A stretch of 64,000 nt of DNA from Brevipalpus yothersi (Eukaryota > Arthropoda > Arachnida > Trombidiformes > Tenuipalpidae), in NCBI GenBank assembly GCA_003956705.1, contig QZCP01000165.1, forward strand, positions 1-64,000. The letters run 5' to 3'. The translations under genes and the position numbers were made by a program. Each line of letters starts with the position of its first letter. Within the stretch, counting starts at the first letter, position 1. The notes beneath the pieces were generated by a model that was given only the letters and a program-made list of their open reading frames with translations, made no database searches and was not told the DNA's origin. Positions 21,998 to 33,545 of this stretch are shown in pieces.

Positions 21998-22473
21998 TGC
22001 TCGATCTTTTTATCATGATGTTTCACTACTAATTCCAATATATCAGAGGCTATCACAAGATTAACTTGGATGAACAGTCTATCACCATATTAAAATGAAA
22101 TGTTACTCTCATCCTCTTCGATGTTGTTTTTCCTTTATTATTTATGAATCTTAGCATGTAAATCTTCGCTCAATATTTTCAAAAAAACATTTCAGTTGTT
22201 TTTGAAATACAGTAGTTTCTTTCATGCGTGCCTCTTAATTGCCACCTTCTCCTGATTTCTGATCACTATCAACCATATTCTGATCAATTTGAGGCTCATA
22301 AATAGTATTTGAATCGTTATCTGAGAGCTCATGATGAATTATTTATCATAACTGAGCGGGTTCATGCTATAGTATCGATCTTTATGAAAAGATCTCTCCT
22401 CTTATTTCTTCAATATCAATTCACTCTGTATTCCTAATTGTTTTCATTCATTCTTTCGTTTCTATTTAACACT
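21998..22473. other. Intergenic before the retrotransposon
   Basis: 5' flank of receptor 2, no exon. The retrotransposon target duplication ACACT lies at its right end (22469-22473). Confidence 0.5.
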
Positions 22474-22648
22474 TATTGTGTTCCATTATAAAATTTATTC
22501 AAAAAGAGAAATTAGAAAACACAATGAATTAATATTTTGAGTTTTTCTTCAAGACTCAAGAATCAAAACTGAAATTCCTCCTTATTCCTTCTCCATTCTT
22601 GTTTCACTTTTCATTCTTAGGATATTATGAGCAATTGGGTTCATAACA
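22474..22648 (-). repeat. 3' LTR of the retrotransposon
   Basis: 175 bp. On the element's strand it starts TGTTATGAACCC and ends CACAATA. No difference from the partner at 26727-26901 was found by eye. Confidence 0.93.
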
Positions 22649-25600
22649 TCTCCCCTTGCTTCAGAATGTTTCGATTCCGTTCGAAAAAAGGATATACATT
22701 CGCTATGTGTGCTTGATATTCTTTCCCTTTACTCTCATATACTACACATTTTGGAATTCCTTGAATTTTAATCACTTTCAGCACATCAAAAGGCCCACGA
22801 ATATCTCTTCTTTTCCCTTTATGTGATAGTTTCACAAGGATTTTGTCTCCAACCTCAATTTTACTTGGCCTTCCATTCTCATGAGCAATCATTCTCTCTC
22901 TTATCTCCTGGATTTTCTCATCTGAGAATGGTTTTTCAGGCATAATAAGACTTTTCACTCCAAATTCTTGATCAGCTTTCAAGCTAGCAGATTTTCCTAG
23001 AAATTTATAAATAGGAGAACAGCCTAGTACTGAGCAATAAGAACGATTGGAGTGCTCAATTGCTTCTCTGAGAAGATCTTTCCAATTGGCTTCTTTTTCA
23101 TATATTCTCATGAAAATCTTCATGTCTCTCATCTTTCTCTCTACCAAGCCATTGGAAGCAGGATGATAAGGAGAAATATGCCTAAATTTTATCCCTAACT
23201 TGCTTCCCCAATCAAGGTAAGCTTGTGAACAAAATGACTTTCCATTATCTGAGATAATCGTTCTTATGGCCGGTAGTTGTTTCAACGAATTTAGGAAGCT
23301 AATCACACTTTGTGAGGTTTCTCTCATCGCTTTTCCTAAAGTCATTCGAGTGGCCTCATCAACCAATAATAAGAATGAGCGAGTGGCTTGTTGGTTTTCA
23401 CTTTCCTTTGAAATTTCACCAAAATCTATGTGAACAGTTTCAAAAGGAATTTTGGAGTGTATCGGCACAATCATCCTATCAACTGGACTGTGAGGCTTAA
23501 TGGTTTGGCAAACTTCACAAGATTTTACATATTCATATATCTCGTTTTCCATTCCTTTCCAGAAGAACCTTGCTCTAATTTTATGATAAGTACGCAGAAA
23601 ACCATCATGCCCACCTGAGTCCCTATCATCATGATATCGTTTCAATATCAATGCTTTAACCTCTGGAGAGAAAGATAGAGATTCTTGGGAGAATCTTTTG
23701 GACTCTTCACAGGAAATCATAGCCATTTCTGGAATGTTGCAAAGCCTAGAAACTGCATCAGCATCCGTTAGTAGGCTACCAGGTTTGTGTTTTATTTCTA
23801 GATCGAAACCCATGAGAAAAAGCTGCCATCTCGCTAATCGATTCCTCGGCTCCTTCAGGTCAAGCAAATATTTCAGTGCCATGTGGTCTGTATAAACTGT
23901 GAACTTTCTCCCCTCCAAATAGGACCGGAAGTAATCAATAGCTTTGATCACAGCAAGGGCTTCTTGGTCAGTGATTGAATAATTCTGCTCTGCTCTCGAG
24001 AAAGTATGAGATTGGAACCCAATGATTCTCAACTGACGACCCTTTGGAGCCTCATTATCTCTTTGGTAGAGAATTGCTCCAGAACCCAGTCCACAGGCAT
24101 CAGTGCATAATTCATAATACAATTTAGGATGAGGAAGTTGAAGAATAGGATTAGCGCTGATCAGTTTTTTCAAAGAATCAAATGAGATTTGACACTCATT
24201 TGTCCATTCGAATTTTGCATCCTTCTTCTTCAATCCATCTAATGGTCTGACGATACTAGCGTAATTTTTTATGAAGGCACGAAAATGACCAGTAAGTCCT
24301 GTGAATTGACGCACCTCATGCACATTCTCTGGTCTTTTCATTTTCATAACCTTCTCAACTGATTCTTGTTTTGTGGTTTTTGTATTTCCATCAATTTTCC
24401 GACCAAGAAAAATAATGGATGATTCACAGATCTTGCTCTTATTCAGATTCACAGTCATTCTTGCTTGAGCAAGTTTATCGAGAACTTTGGCAGTCAATCC
24501 AGCACATTCATCCTTGTTCAATCCACCAATACAGATATCATCAACGTAAGCCCATATATGTGGGTGATTCAATAATTCACCTAAGACCTCCGTCATAATT
24601 CTCATGAAGAGAGATGAGCTCCGCTTCCACCCATAAGGTAATCTAGTGAATTCAAAATGCCCAAACGGACAAACAAATGCTGAAAATTTTCGAGGGGCTA
24701 GAGTGAGACCAACTTGCCAGTATCCATCTTTCAAATCGAGCTTCGAGAAGAAAGTGCAACCACCCAAAGAATTGATAATATCATCAATTATGGAGAAAGG
24801 GAAAGGATCTGGATCGGTCTCCTTGTTTATCGATCTGAAATCAATACATAATTGAAAATCTCCATTCTCTTTCGTTGTTAGAGTGATAGGAGAAGCAAAA
24901 TTGGACCACGATTTTTTTATAATTCCTCTTTTAAGATATTCCTCAATTTTTGCTTGTACCCATAAATACCTTGGTGATGATAATCGGTGAGATTTTCCAC
25001 ACACTACTACATGACCTTTCCGTAGTGAAAAATCAACATTGTACTTTGGGATTGAATTTATTTCACCGCATAGTGAGGGAAACTTTGTGCAAATATCTTC
25101 TACACTTTGAACTAAGCAATTATTCTCAAATTGCTTAATTTTATTTTCAATTCCATCTTGCTGGTTCAAAGATAGAATAGCGCCAACTTCTTTCAATCCC
25201 AATCCAAACTTTTGCATATCCTCATTACCTAATAGAATATCGTATGGTAAGTTGTCCACAAGATAGCATTGAACCGGTAGCGTCTGATTTTTTCTAGTGA
25301 TCGGAACATTGACTTTACTATGGAAGCTATCCACTTCTCCTTTATAATTTCGCAGTGAAATTTCCTCTCTTTCTTTTGTCCAATCGTCAGAAGATACCAA
25401 TTCCGCTTTAATCAAACTACGATCAGCTCCTGAGTCCAATCTACAGCTCAGTTTTCTTTCTCCAAGCCATACCTCACATGAAGGATCAAGAAAAGTACAC
25501 TTTTCATCTCCTTTTGGTGAATCAGATAATAAGCTGTCTCTCGGTTTCATGAACTTCCCAGGATTGAAAGTAGTCCCTTTTTTACCATAAGAATTGCTTG

Positions 25601-26492
25601 TGAGAGACTTCAGAGGCTTCAATTGTTCAAGTGCTGAACGAAGTTCACGCTTGTTCGATGGTTCTTTGCCCAGGATTTGGGTTTGCATGCTCTCAGGTAA
25701 TCCCACAATAACCTTAGTGACAAAATTGAATTCATCCAGATTAGGATACCCAATTTGAATCAATCTTTGTTTCTCGAAATAGTAATCCATCGAGGATCCA
25801 CCGCGATATTCCCAATGATCAGCTGCTCGGGAAGACAGTACTCGATTCTGACCAAAGGAAGTCAAGAATGAATTTTTCCAAAGTGACCAATTGAATTCAA
25901 TCTGATCGCTTCTCAGAGCATTGTACCATTTGAGCGCAATTCCTTCGAGATTCTTCTTCAATCCATTTATCTTGTCTCGATCACTCAGAATTCCATTGCA
26001 ATCACACAGATCTTGATAAGAAGACATCCAAATTTTAGCTTCCTCAGTTCGACCATCAAACTTGTTAATATCCATTATATTAGTTCTATTTTTGTTCATC
26101 ACCTCCAAAGTGGACAAAAATTTTTCTTGCTGTTTGGTTATGATCTCAATTAATTTTTCCGAGGTTCCAGCTTGCACACTGATATCATTGGAAGGCTGCA
26201 TTTTGAGCTTTTCCCTCATTGCAATATCAACTTGTGATTCACTTGTGGAACCAAAATTGAAATTCAAATACTTAGCAGCTTCATCATCCGATGGAACCAC
26301 TGATAAAGTACGATGGTTCTCTATCTCTTCAATAGCCCTTCTCACTGCAGGCTTTGAGCACAATGCCTGGTGCTTACTAATCTCTCGAAATTCTGGGTCA
26401 ATCAATACCCATTCCTCTCCTCCAGGGTCCTGATAACGATCCAAATAAACGGTCTCCTGAGTTTTCACGAAATGAAATCTAATTTTTTTCAT
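22641..26492 (-). CDS. Gag-Pol polyprotein of the Ty3/gypsy element
   Basis: 1,283 residues in one frame from ATG 26492. The first 300 residues are gag-like (a capsid-type segment near residue 235, YYFEKQRLIQIGYPNLDEF), without a visible CCHC zinc knuckle. An aspartic protease follows near residue 350 (CRLDSGADRSLI, then YDILLGNEDM). Reverse transcriptase spans about 500-720, with the catalytic YVDD motif. RNase H is near 790-900 (LCTDACGLGSGAI, YTDHMALKYLL). Integrase follows, with an HHCC finger near 960-1000 (CEVCQ) and a catalytic core near 1020-1150 (VHIDFGE, IISDNGKSF, NGLVERK). The stop codon falls just inside the 3' LTR. Gag and Pol are not separated by a frameshift or stop, so a single polyprotein is implied. 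No damage seen. Confidence 0.95.
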   Translation of the reverse strand: MKKIRFHFVKTQETVYLDRYQDPGGEEWVLIDPEFREISKHQALCSKPAVRRAIEEIENHRTLSVVPSDDEAAKYLNFNFGSTSESQVDIAMREKLKMQPSNDISVQAGTSEKLIEIITKQQEKFLSTLEVMNKNRTNIMDINKFDGRTEEAKIWMSSYQDLCDCNGILSDRDKINGLKKNLEGIALKWYNALRSDQIEFNWSLWKNSFLTSFGQNRVLSSRAADHWEYRGGSSMDYYFEKQRLIQIGYPNLDEFNFVTKVIVGLPESMQTQILGKEPSNKRELRSALEQLKPLKSLTSNSYGKKGTTFNPGKFMKPRDSLLSDSPKGDEKCTFLDPSCEVWLGERKLSCRLDSGADRSLIKAELVSSDDWTKEREEISLRNYKGEVDSFHSKVNVPITRKNQTLPVQCYLVDNLPYDILLGNEDMQKFGLGLKEVGAILSLNQQDGIENKIKQFENNCLVQSVEDICTKFPSLCGEINSIPKYNVDFSLRKGHVVVCGKSHRLSSPRYLWVQAKIEEYLKRGIIKKSWSNFASPITLTTKENGDFQLCIDFRSINKETDPDPFPFSIIDDIINSLGGCTFFSKLDLKDGYWQVGLTLAPRKFSAFVCPFGHFEFTRLPYGWKRSSSLFMRIMTEVLGELLNHPHIWAYVDDICIGGLNKDECAGLTAKVLDKLAQARMTVNLNKSKICESSIIFLGRKIDGNTKTTKQESVEKVMKMKRPENVHEVRQFTGLTGHFRAFIKNYASIVRPLDGLKKKDAKFEWTNECQISFDSLKKLISANPILQLPHPKLYYELCTDACGLGSGAILYQRDNEAPKGRQLRIIGFQSHTFSRAEQNYSITDQEALAVIKAIDYFRSYLEGRKFTVYTDHMALKYLLDLKEPRNRLARWQLFLMGFDLEIKHKPGSLLTDADAVSRLCNIPEMAMISCEESKRFSQESLSFSPEVKALILKRYHDDRDSGGHDGFLRTYHKIRARFFWKGMENEIYEYVKSCEVCQTIKPHSPVDRMIVPIHSKIPFETVHIDFGEISKESENQQATRSFLLLVDEATRMTLGKAMRETSQSVISFLNSLKQLPAIRTIISDNGKSFCSQAYLDWGSKLGIKFRHISPYHPASNGLVERKMRDMKIFMRIYEKEANWKDLLREAIEHSNRSYCSVLGCSPIYKFLGKSASLKADQEFGVKSLIMPEKPFSDEKIQEIRERMIAHENGRPSKIEVGDKILVKLSHKGKRRDIRGPFDVLKVIKIQGIPKCVVYESKGKEYQAHIANVYPFFERNRNILKQGEML
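22649..22657 (-). other. Polypurine tract
   Basis: AAGGGGAGA on the element's strand, directly before the 3' LTR; also codes the last residues of Gag-Pol. It is the expected primer site for plus-strand synthesis. Confidence 0.8.
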
Positions 26493-26705
26493 GAGAATTT
26501 CCTTTTTCTTCTCAACAGTTGTCCAATAACTGAATAGAATTATAAGATATTACAATGAATATCCCATTCAAATGAGAATCTTTTCACAATAGATATTGTT
26601 GATTCAACCACTTGACAGTTTTCTTCTCAATCAAAAGATATTCAAATAGAATGTTATTCCAGTAGCTCTTTAAAAATTATTAATAAATTCGAGCAATAGC
26701 TGGAA

Positions 26706-26723
26706 ATCCTGTCGACTGCGCCA
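26706..26723 (-). other. Primer-binding site, tRNA-Ser-like
   Basis: On the element's strand TGGCGCAGTCGACAGGAT starts three bases after the 5' LTR. The first 11 bases resemble the serine-tRNA sites I recall for insect elements such as 17.6 and 297; the exact isoacceptor needs the host tRNA set. Confidence 0.7.
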
Positions 26724-26726
26724 ATT

Positions 26727-26901
26727 TATTGTGTTCCATTATAAAATTTATTCAAAAAGAGAAATTAGAAAACACAATGAATTAATATTTTGAGTTTTTC
26801 TTCAAGACTCAAGAATCAAAACTGAAATTCCTCCTTATTCCTTCTCCATTCTTGTTTCACTTTTCATTCTTAGGATATTATGAGCAATTGGGTTCATAAC
26901 A
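26727..26901 (-). repeat. 5' LTR of the retrotransposon
   Basis: 175 bp, identical to 22474-22648; followed on the plus strand by the ACACT target duplication. Confidence 0.93.
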
Positions 26902-27118
26902 ACACTCAAATAAAATCTCAATATCTTGAAGAATGAATTTATCTGAAAATAGAAGAGGACATATTCCAAATTTTTGAGGAAGAAATCGAGGAAAAATTTA
27001 GAAAACTAGACAATGTTTGTGTCAAACAAATTTATTTCTGCGTGATACAGTTGGAAAACACAAAAAAGATAATAAAAATATTTTTCTTTGAGAATGATGA
27101 TAATAATTAAGATGCTGA

Positions 27119-28466
27119 TCATCGTGTGAGCTTAAGATTTGCCACAAGTAAGAGCATTGAAGCCATCAATTCAAGAAAAGTCTATGAAGTAAGAAATATC
27201 ATGTAATAGGATTACCAGAGGAGATAATTTTGACTTGATCACTTCAAACTTACTGAGACCATTCCTCTGGAGGAAAAAACCATGAAACGAAAGCATGTAA
27301 ATTCAATGGGCCTTTTTTCGGACAAGCTTATGATATCATTCAATTTAAGGTTGAGATCATTTTTTATCGCAATTCGTGGAAGTATATGATATAACCTTCG
27401 AACAATTCTCCTTGTCTATAGTTAGAATAGGGTTTGCCAACTGTTAGTTGAAGAGATAATAGAATTTAAGGGTACTCACCGATAAAGTCGATAATGCTCC
27501 AGCCAGATTGTATCCCACAATTGCTAAGGAAGTGGTTCCAAATGCTATTATTATGGCCACAAATTTTGTTCCAGAAGATGCGTTTGAAAATAGAGCAGTA
27601 AAAAGCATTAGAACTGTATGGGCACACGCTGAACAATAAACTGATCCAACAATCGTTGAAAGAGACTTGTTTGATTTTCTGGTGTCACAATAGAGGTCAA
27701 GATATTTTCTCAGAATAAGATCTACTTCAATTTCAGAGAATTTTTCATCATTTTCTTCCAATTTCTCAAGCTTATGACTTATTTCATCGAGCCGAAATTT
27801 GGTGATTGAACAATAAGTCGTGAATAGGATCATGGCTACTTGTACTCCTCGAAAGAGGATATAATTTCCTCCTTGAGAAAGAATCCAAATAGGAAGCTGA
27901 AAAAATCTCAGAGCTCTGATGCCAGGTACAAATAACAGGCCAAAAATGAAACTTGCATTGGCGATATAAAAAATTCCCATCATCGCCGATCCTAGTGTAA
28001 CATAGATCATATTGATCATTTTTCTTTCGGATTCCCATTTTGAGGCATCGTTTGTCCAATCTTCAATTCGTTGATCATCAAAATAAATTCTAATCCAATT
28101 TGAATGCGATTTTTGGAGATTAATATCTGAAAATGCCCACAGAATAGCAATGGTACTTAAATAACTAGCGAGAAAAGCTGCATCACCCAGAAGTCGAGTA
28201 TTACCAAACAAAATACCAATATCACATAGAGTCAATTCTAAAAATGGATCATTTATGAACATTGTTAGAATAATTCGAGCTGTATTGAAAATTGTTACAA
28301 ATTTCGCTGCATGATTTGTACTTCTTGATGGTTTATTGTATTCACTAGACAGTTTTCCATAAAGGAAGCCACATTGATGAAGAACTTGCTCGAAGTTGTA
28401 ATCCAAAATTTTTAAAGAATGACTCTGTTTCACCCCTCCAATAAGTTTAAAAACTTCTGAAAACAT
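27119..28466 (-). CDS. Gustatory receptor-like 3
   Basis: Exons complement 27480-28466, 27254-27415 and 27119-27181; 403 residues. The frame is open 15 bases further upstream to a TTG, but the first ATG is 28466 (MFSEVFKLIGG). Exon 1 has the array hallmarks LTLCDIGILFGNTRLLGDAAF and SQGGNYILFRGVQ and ends GALSTLS. Exon 2 carries RPIEFTCFRFMVFSSRG, and exon 3 TFLELMASMLLLVANL. Intron sizes 64 and 72 bp. It is the first receptor on the far side of the retrotransposon. Confidence 0.85.
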
Positions 28467-28927
28467 ATTTGAGTTTATCAACTTTATTCAATCATGATCA
28501 ACTGACAAATATTCCAGATATTCCTGCAAAGACTTCATCAAAATAATTGGGCCTCGACCCTTTCACCAGCTTGTCCTAGGTAATACATCAATAATCAGTT
28601 TGTTATTAGCCCTTCTGAGTGCTCTCGCTAAACAGAGGCCTTTTTACAGTTACACAATATCAATTAGTACTGTAGTTGTATCATTAAAGTTTTTTTAATC
28701 ATCATTTTATATTGCATGTGTCTGGTTGCCTCATCATTTCCAATATTGAAGTTCTTTTCTCAATAGATACCGTCGATGGTTTGTTTATTCAAATAAAACA
28801 TTCATACAAAGCTCAAACTATATACATTGATCATGAATATTTTCATGCCCTGAGAGTGAAATCAATCGAAAAATCATCTTTATTGTTTGAGCTCCTCGTT
28901 CCAGATTAAGAATCACCATTTTTATCG
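28467..28927. other. Intergenic between receptors 3 and 4
   Basis: The plus-strand frame 28712-28909 has no recognisable motif and is not called. Confidence 0.5.
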
Positions 28928-30289
28928 CTATTCGCTCTTGGGCTTAAGATTTGCGACCAGTAAAAACATATGAGCGGCTAGCTCAAGCAAAGTCTAGTGA
29001 AATAGAAAACAAACTGAGTTTTAATTTGAAAATTCGTTGGGGTGGCAGTGGATTCATCTTGCGTACCAAAATTAAGCTTTTAGAAGAGAACTCAAGAAAT
29101 TGGAAGCATGTGAACTGAATGGGTCTCTCTTCTGACATACTGATAATGTCGTTCAACTTCAGCCTCCGATCATTTTCAAGTGTTATCCTTGGAAGTATGT
29201 GATAGAGCTTTTTAATAATTTGACCAGCCTGAATAAAATTGATCAGGTTCGAATGAATAAATTCGTTATAAGGTGGAAGAGCAGAGAAATTTAACTCACC
29301 GATGATATAGCAAATCGGCCGGCTAAATTAATCGCTGTGATACCCATAATTGTTGCACCGAAAACGGTAAGAATTGCTATAAACTTTGCGAGAGGAGATC
29401 CAGTTGAATATAGAGCAATGAATAACATCAAAATAATCAGAGCAAAAGTGGCACAATATACTGATCCAATTAATACTGAGAGAGTTTTATTGGCCTTTCT
29501 TGTGTCCAAATATACAGACATGTAATGCTTAAGGATCGAATCTACTTCTTTACTACAATACTTGCCTGCTATAAGCTCTAATTTATCTAATTTTCTCTGT
29601 ATTTCATCTAATCGAAACTTGGAAATAAAACAATAGCTGTTAAATAGAAAAAACGTCGTTTGAACACCTCGGAGCATTATAAAATTGCTTCCTTGAGATA
29701 AAATCCAGATCGGAAACTGAACAGTTTTGGATACAATTGGTTCTGATACAAATAAGAGAGAAAAAATGAGACAAGCATTTGCTGGAAAAAATATTCCCAT
29801 CATAACCAAAGTTTGTGTAAAGTAAATCATATTAACAATTTTTCGTAAACTGTTCCAATTCGACACATCATTTGTCCAATTTTCAATCTTTTGGTCTACA
29901 AAATATACAAGAATCCAATCTGAATGAGATTCTCTTCGATTGATTGCGGAGAATGCCCAAAGAATGGAAATTGTACTCATGTAACAGGAGAGAAAAGCAC
30001 CATCACCCAAAAGTCTCGTATTTCCGAACAAAATACCGATGTCACAAAGTGTCAAATTGATATTTTGATTGTTTATCACCATCGTGAAAAAAATTCTCAA
30101 TGAAGTAGTAATAGTGAGAAAATATGCGATGGAATTGATGAGCTCGAGCTTGATTTTCTGGCTTTTCGGTAGAAATCTCTTATTTAAGAACCCACATTGA
30201 TACAAAACTTTGTTATAATCATAGTCCAATAACTTGGTGAATTGTTTTTGCTTTTTCAGCCCAATGAACTCTATAATTGACTGCAACAT
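28928..30289 (-). CDS. Gustatory receptor-like 4
   Basis: Exons complement 29300-30289, 29067-29228 and 28928-28993; 405 residues from ATG 30289 (MLQSIIEFIGL). An in-frame GTG at 30328 would add 13 residues and is unlikely. Exon 1 ends INLAGRFAIS. Exon 2 reads SEERPIQFTCFQFLEFSSKS, with Gln in place of the usual Glu after Pro-Ile. Exon 3 reads TLLELAAHMFLLVANL. The HM-type third exon groups it with the gene at 46.9 kb and the wreck at 49.1 kb rather than with its immediate neighbours, so the array is not in simple order of relatedness. Confidence 0.85.
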
Positions 30290-31393
30290 GGTCAAAATTT
30301 CATAGAATTCGGTTGAGAATGCATTCACACCAGGATTGATGATGACAATTGATGTAACTATGTGAGACAGTATTGAACAGTTTCCAAGATGGGTCTTGTT
30401 TTTCGAAAATAGTATTTTCGTTTCCCAGCCGTTAAATGTTCAAACTTTGCGTGATCCTCAACAGCTCAAATACTTTTCATCTACTTATATAAGAGTCTTC
30501 AGAAAACTTGAGGGTTCAATATGTCATTTATGATTGTATAATCTCAATAAAGAACATAAATGACGTTGCATGACACAATTCTGGATCCCCATTCTAGAGG
30601 GTCTTTCGAAGAAAAGTCGAAACTCAATATTCTAAATTGATGTTTCATGCCTCTCAAGGCGCTAATGAAATCAAATTGAGAGAATTGATTCGGATTGACT
30701 GAAGTCTTTTATGATTTGATGGACTTATCTGAGTCTTATTGAAAGGGAAAAATTCTAATGTCTAGCCTATCGAAAGAAACTTTAACTTCAATTACCACTG
30801 AGGTCCTATCGATGAAACCACTTTTTATGGGTGGAAAGAAATCTCAACTATTTACTCCAGCTTCTTTGAAGAGATTTACTTCTTTAACTACTAAAGAAAT
30901 ATTAATGATACTGGTAATGTGCATACTAGTAGATGTACTTCTAATTGGCTCTAGTAATGGGCTGATATCTATTTGGAACCATTAATAATAAGCATTTCAG
31001 TCACAAGAAATTTGGAAATTATCTATATTTCATAGAAGAAATGGAAAAAACAAAGTTACAAGAAGAGACAATTGCACGCAATATGCGATCACTCTGGATG
31101 CAATCGATATGGGTGAAGAAGTTTTATTATCTTCATAATTCATTTTATTCTTCACTCTGAAGAATGAAATGGAATGGATATTCGTGGATACAATCAGTGT
31201 GGTTAGTTCAAAAAGAAAGGAAAGCAACACCTCCTCATACCTTAGTTTACCTTAGTTTTTTGGCGTGCATGAGAGGATACAAAAGATTATACAGGTAAGT
31301 CAGATAAAAAAAACAGTCCAGCCTAAATTTTGCTGATTTGGGGCATTTTTCGATATCCATGTGGTATTTTAGGACGGCACTTAAGTACAACTT
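30290..31393. other. Intergenic, no gene seen
   Basis: Contains a 75-codon frame (30758-30985, +) with a hydrophobic middle but no recognisable family or splice partner. Confidence 0.45.
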
Positions 31394-31521
31394 ACCAGTG
31401 TTGTTCGTTGGGACACTTTCACAGAGAAATCCAGACTGAGACAGAATATCTTCAAAGTTATAAGCTAGCAGCCTAGAAGACTCTTATTTTCCTCAGTTCG
31501 AGAAATTCACTGGCAATTGGC
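31394..31521 (-). pseudogene. Receptor relic, N-terminal fragment
   Basis: On the minus strand a short piece reads SSRLLAYNFEDILSQSGFL, then VPTNNTG, matching residues near 20-45 of receptor 11 (SSRVLVYNFEDVLSQSGFL). In-frame stops precede it (around the EFLEL region) and the frame ends at the fragment's right side; nothing of the rest of exon 1 is present. The upstream flank also matches that of receptor 11, so this is the stump of a duplicated receptor. Confidence 0.8.
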
Positions 31522-32189
31522 ACATTAATAAATTGTTTATATCCGATAAACGTTATACCGTGATAACGTGAAACGTCCATCGAAGTATGAAGCATCCATC
31601 ATCATGGAATGATATACATGTACATGTATTTAACTTATTTAAATATCGGCTCGTTGGAGAGCGATTCCCTGAATTTCACTCGAAATGCTCTGACTGAAGA
31701 ACTTCCCGTAATGAATAAAACTCTGTTCTTGGGTTGATTGATTTTTTAATGGAACGATAATGATTTCATAATTAGTATTGAGAAGGTAGATACTCACAGG
31801 AACTCAAATTCTCCATGATCTAGCTTTTTGGAGATTCATGATGGGATTGCTCTCCTCCAGTCTCGTGTCTAAATATTGAAGTCTTCATGATTGAATGGTT
31901 CAGAAAAAAATCGTATCGAGTAAAGAATCAAGCTCAGTATAATGAACTGTTGGAACAAAATAGGAGTGTCTTATCAGGTCATAGATTTGATAAAGAATCG
32001 CTTGAACTCTCATTACAAACCTTAAAAAATTAATGAGGGAGCAGGTAATATCTAAGATTCAAGAAAAGAGTGCTGATTTCATACTACTGTATCTCATCGA
32101 ATGAAAAAAGATTTATTTATTGATCCTGTTTTCTCGAATCTTTGACAGTTATGAGAATTGATCAAGTAGAACTATGAGTGTAATTCCAT
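31522..32189. repeat. Duplicated 5' flank, shared with 48209-48850
   Basis: Patches such as the region around 31735-31785 and 32055-32150 align with 48415-48450 and 48720-48840 upstream of receptor 11. Non-coding, diverged. Confidence 0.55.
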
Positions 32190-33545
32190 TTAGTTTTGTC
32201 GTGTTTGCTTTAAATTTGCTATGAGCAAAAACATAGAAGCCATCAGCTCCAGAAGAGTCTAGAGGGACAGAGAATAGTTTGAAAATATCAGAAACAATAT
32301 CAAAAATTATTCATGACTGACAGCGCTTACCGAGATCATACCTCTTGTCGAGAAAATTAAAAAGTGGAAGCATGTGAATTCAATTGGTTTTCCCTCAGAA
32401 AGACTAATCATATCGTCCAATTTCAGGCTCAATTCATTTTTCGCCGTCATTCGAGGAAGAATATGGTACATTCTCTGAACAATCTGTTTGATCTATCGAT
32501 AAGATTGAAAGCGAGAATTTTGTTAAGCTTTTCCTGTCACGAATGAATAATATGCACTCACTGATGAAGTGGAAAATCTTCCAGCCAGATTGAATCCCAC
32601 TATTCCCAAGAATGTAGTTTCAGATGTTATACAGATAGCGACCAATTTGGTACCAGAGGAGGCATTCGAATAAAGAGCAGTGAATAGCATCAGAATTGTG
32701 AGAGCACATGCAGAACAATAAACTGATCCAACTATTATAGACAGGGACACATTTGATTTCCTGGTATCCTGATAAATCTGAAGATATTTTCGTAGAATTG
32801 AATTGACTTCAGTTTCAGAGAACTTCGAATCACTTGTTTTCAACTCCATGAGCTTATAACTTATCTGATCTAATCGAAACTTGGTCATGAAACAATAACT
32901 GTTGAGCAAAAATAAAGTTACCTGTACACCTCGTAGAAAAATGTAATTTCCTCCTTGAGACAGAATCCAGATAGGAATCTGTAGAGATCTCAAAACTTCA
33001 ATATCAGATAAGAACAGGAGACCACAAATGAGACTAGCATTGACGGGATAGAAAACCCCCATCATAACTATTGATAGAGCGATGTAAATTGTGTTGATTG
33101 TTTTCTGTAGGACATTCCAATCAGCATCATTATGGGCCCAATTTGCGATTTTTTGATCGACAAAATAAATTCGAATCCAATCAGAGTGAGGTTTTTTCGT
33201 ATTGATGGCTGAAAAGGCCCATAAAATTGCAATTGTGCTTAGATAGCTTGAGAGGAAAGCAGCATCACCTAAAAGTCTAGCATTTCCAAACAAAATACCC
33301 ACATCACAAAATGTTAGCCTAATACTTGGATCACTGATGAACATTGTGAATATGATTCGAGCTGTGTTGAAAACTGTTAAAAAGTAGGCCAAAATATTTG
33401 CCTGGTCATGATGTCTCTGATCTCCGTCTATGAGAAAATTACTATAAAGGAATCCACACTTCTGTAGAACTTTTTCAAAATCGTAGTTCAATATTTTCAC
33501 AAGTCTCTCTCTTCCTTCGATGTGTTCTGGAATTGATCTGGACAT
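32190..33545 (-). CDS. Gustatory receptor-like 5
   Basis: Exons complement 32562-33545, 32331-32492 and 32190-32258; 404 residues from ATG 33545 (MSRSIPEHIEGR), which matches the N-terminal length of the family. An ATG at 33602 in the same frame would add a 19-residue hydrophobic-basic leader (MRIGRKCDQVLVIWLKCFK). Exon 1 includes LTFCDVGILFGNARLLGDAAF and ends GRFSTSS. Exon 2 has EGKPIEFTCFHFLIFSTRG, and exon 3 TLLELMASMFLLIANLKQ. Related to receptors 2 and 3. Confidence 0.85.

Larger units (their letters stand above)
22474..26901 (-). mobile_element. Ty3/gypsy-type LTR retrotransposon, apparently intact
   Basis: 4,428 bp element on the minus strand with 175 bp LTRs that are identical by eye, a perfect 5 bp target duplication ACACT (22469-22473 and 26902-26906), a primer-binding site, a polypurine tract, and one uninterrupted gag-pol frame. 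Domain order protease, reverse transcriptase, RNase H, integrase is that of Ty3/gypsy. No envelope-like frame follows. Identical LTRs mean insertion is recent relative to the surrounding repeats. It sits between receptors 2 and 3 without breaking either. Confidence 0.95.

Noticed and set aside
23312..26433. Several plus-strand frames inside 22.6-26.5 kb
   Set aside because: Antisense shadows of the Gag-Pol frame.
30758..30985. 75-codon plus-strand frame with a hydrophobic centre
   Set aside because: No family, no splice partner, no copy elsewhere in the window.
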